Below are positions 62,470 through 64,000 of a stretch of DNA of 64,000 nucleotides, piece after piece. Where the stretch lies: the NCBI RefSeq assembly GCF_020731285.1, contig NZ_JAJFOW010000010.1:93010-157009 (forward strand), given 5' to 3'. Position 1 is the stretch's first letter. The number at the start of each line of letters is the position of its first letter. This DNA is from Cohnella baijiui. GTDB lineage: Bacteria > Bacillota > Bacilli > Paenibacillales > Paenibacillaceae. Both the position numbers and the translations under genes were made by a program. Below the pieces are notes generated by a model. It saw nothing but the letters and a program-made list of their open reading frames with translations, was not told where the DNA came from and did no database searches.

Positions 62470-62584
62470 CTCGTTCAATTCCTCCTCGTTTTTTCTCGAA
62501 GTCTTCACTCCCCCATTCTACCGTTTGGATAGATATGATGATTCTTCTCGATTGCGCAGTTGCGTCCACGTCTGCGTTTTTGCC

Positions 62585-62719
62585 GAATGTGCGTATATAA
62601 ACTACGCTCTTTGAGCTACTGCCTGCATTTCCGTCGAATGTGCGTATGTAAACTACGCTCTTTGAGCTACTGCCTGCATTTCCGTCGAATGTGCGTATGT
62701 AAACTACGCTCTTTGTGCC
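62585..62719. repeat. 51-bp tandem repeat, nearly three copies
   Basis: Copies start at 62585, 62636 and 62687 (GAATGTGCGTATGTAAACTA, then CGCTCTTTGAGCTACTGC...). They differ by only one or two bases. Each copy has a small hairpin (GCGTA/TACGC). The period equals 17 codons, so the minus strand reads a repeated peptide (SKSVVYIRTFDGNAGS), but I see no ribosome binding site or other sign of coding. The rest of 62509-62829 holds no gene. Confidence 0.85.
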
Positions 62720-62829
62720 TTGGTTCGTTTGCGCCATATCATTCTACTCTTGAATCCGAATACACAGTTCATTAATAATGGAACAAGCGAGATGGACTCT
62801 TGCGAAATGCCCACCTGGAGGACTGAGAG

Positions 62830-63750
62830 ATGAGGTTTACGATTGAAGAACGGGATCACTTGCTTCAAAACTTAAACCATCATCAAAGAGCCTTTCTAAC
62901 GGATACCATGATAAGAGGACGCAGGACAGCCTTTGCAAACGCGATGGCCAAGCAAAAGGGATTCCACCTTCCGGATGACGCATCATTCGAGGAGATTGAA
63001 GCGCTGCTCGAGGATTGGATCTACGTCAGCACCTATGATGCCGGATACGTAAGCCATGATCTTCGCTGCGAATGCGGCCGGCCGTTACGATATCAGCACC
63101 GCGTCGAACACAAAACAACGGGCGAAGTAAAGAAATTCGGGATCGAACACTTAAAAGAGCACCTGGGAATCGACGCAGCCGTTGTCGCAGCAGTTAAAAA
63201 AGGCTTTGATGCGATTGATTACGAGTTGGACGAGATCCTGGCCAAAGCAGCGAGCAACTGGCGTCTGGATCCCGAATTCCTGCAGGTAGATGAGATCCCT
63301 TCAGATATACAAACGCACTTGGACCACGGGCTTCCGCTGCTGGAACGCCAGATCGCAAGGCTTCGCGATCGCCGGCGAAAACGGGTTAAACCTGATCTGC
63401 AGCAAGCAAATGTTGCTCCTGCCTATCAAAACCAAGCTCCCCGAGACCTATTTGAATGGCAGGAAATGCAACAGATTTCCACTTCAGATCAAGCACCCCA
63501 GATCCCCATATCGGATCTATTCCGTCTTCCGGATCGTCTACACAAACATGTTCAGCACTATCTAAATAGAGGCATAAAAAGCGCCCGCATCATCTGCGAG
63601 CTGCTCATCAAAGAGCATGGGGCTCCGAATGCCAGATACATCACCGGCAAACCGCACTTATTCGTTCCATTGTGCAAGCACATCGAGAACCATCATTCCG
63701 ATTACAACATGAAGCCTTTAGGGGCAGACGACCGATCTTATCAAAAATGA
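62830..63750 (+). CDS. DUF3895-like protein of unknown function
   Basis: Protein of 306 residues, ATG 62830 after GGAGG. The N-terminal part (about 1-130) contains a CxC-type motif (DLRCECGRPLRYQHRVEHKT) and a His-rich patch FGIEHLKEHLGI, possibly a metal-binding unit. A charged, Gln-rich linker follows (180-235). The C-terminus (about 240-295) has a small helical domain with SARIICELLIKEHGAPNARY, ITGKPHLFVPLCKHIE, which I recognise as DUF3895-like. No signal peptide or TM. Codon use is less GC-rich than the neighbours, which may mean transfer. Function unknown. Confidence 0.65.
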   Translation: MRFTIEERDHLLQNLNHHQRAFLTDTMIRGRRTAFANAMAKQKGFHLPDDASFEEIEALLEDWIYVSTYDAGYVSHDLRCECGRPLRYQHRVEHKTTGEVKKFGIEHLKEHLGIDAAVVAAVKKGFDAIDYELDEILAKAASNWRLDPEFLQVDEIPSDIQTHLDHGLPLLERQIARLRDRRRKRVKPDLQQANVAPAYQNQAPRDLFEWQEMQQISTSDQAPQIPISDLFRLPDRLHKHVQHYLNRGIKSARIICELLIKEHGAPNARYITGKPHLFVPLCKHIENHHSDYNMKPLGADDRSYQK

Positions 63751-64000
63751 GGTCCGTTTTAGATGGAGGATTTCCGGCTCAACCTAGAAATCGGTGCCTG
63801 ACCAACGGGTTAACCTCGAACGAGTACCCTGTTTGGAACATTGCTACGCTAACAGTTGTCATAGCGCTTAATCAGCCCCAAAAACGGAGGTTTTCTTTCT
63901 AACGGTTGTATGCGCGCTTATTTGGACGATACAGCCCCTCTGCCTCAGAAATTTTGCAAAGAACATGACACGGATAACGGCGTGGGAAATTTTACAAAAG
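63751..64000. other. Non-coding tail of the window
   Basis: 250 bases without a supported gene, promoter or terminator. Base composition is lower in GC than the rest of the window. Confidence 0.5.

Noticed and set aside
62414..62737. Minus-strand ORF covering the 51-bp repeat as a real gene
   Set aside because: It overlaps the reductase-like gene in another frame and lacks a ribosome binding site. Kept only as a finding about the repeat.

Overview
The window looks like a stretch of chromosome from a GC-rich, spore-former-type Firmicute of the Paenibacillaceae (Paenibacillus/Cohnella type). That is an inference from gene content: many carbohydrate ABC importers of the lplABC/YtcP-YteP kind without their own ATPase, YesM/YesN-type two-component systems, S-layer-homology (SLH) anchoring, a DUF5696 protein, and strong AGGAGG ribosome binding sites that often serve TTG or GTG starts. 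Almost everything reads on the minus strand. The long plus-strand ORFs are antisense shadows caused by high GC. No tRNA, rRNA or CRISPR array was seen.

Layout. (1) 1-13.4 kb: an SGNH hydrolase fragment, a small membrane protein, a sensor operon (solute-binding protein, histidine kinase, AraC-type response regulator), an importer (binding protein plus two permeases) and a GH35 beta-galactosidase-type gene carrying a one-base frameshift. (2) 13.4-16.8 kb: a cupin/AraC regulator divergent from a PhyH-type dioxygenase and a TIM-barrel isomerase-like gene, then a secreted NlpC/P60 hydrolase. (3) 16.9-20.0 kb: a repeat island. A tandem array with a period of about 46.5 bp is split by an IS3-family element flanked by GAT repeats. 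An IS1595-like transposase follows, and then a second array of the same motif family in the opposite orientation. (4) 20.0-34.4 kb: a sugar cluster with a glycosidase-like protein, a binding protein, two permeases, a GH38 alpha-mannosidase with a clear promoter and operator candidate, a GntR/LacI-type repressor, a YpsA-like protein, a sugar epimerase/dehydrogenase, a mannonate-dehydratase-like enolase-superfamily enzyme and an isomerase. (5) 34.6-35.5 kb: an ANT(6)-like adenylyltransferase. (6) 35.6-61.4 kb: a large surface glycan system, described below. (7) 61.5-64 kb: the C-terminal remnant of a binding protein, a dihydrofolate-reductase-like gene, a 51-bp tandem repeat and a DUF3895-like protein.

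The most interesting unit is the tightly coupled eight-gene operon running 61410 to 49362. It encodes an MsmX/UgpC-type ATPase, a membrane-anchored binding protein fused to two carbohydrate-binding-like modules, two permeases, a secreted beta-propeller (NHL) protein with a membrane-embedded Yip1-like domain, a membrane-anchored DUF5696 protein, and two more permeases. Five of its seven junctions overlap by a few bases. Downstream on the same strand lie a further binding protein, a complete second importer, a 2000-residue SLH-anchored protein with two beta-helix modules, and a secreted GH71/99-like enzyme. I infer that these proteins bind, cut and import one complex polysaccharide, with the operon's single ATPase possibly shared by several permease pairs. 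The substrate cannot be read from the sequence.
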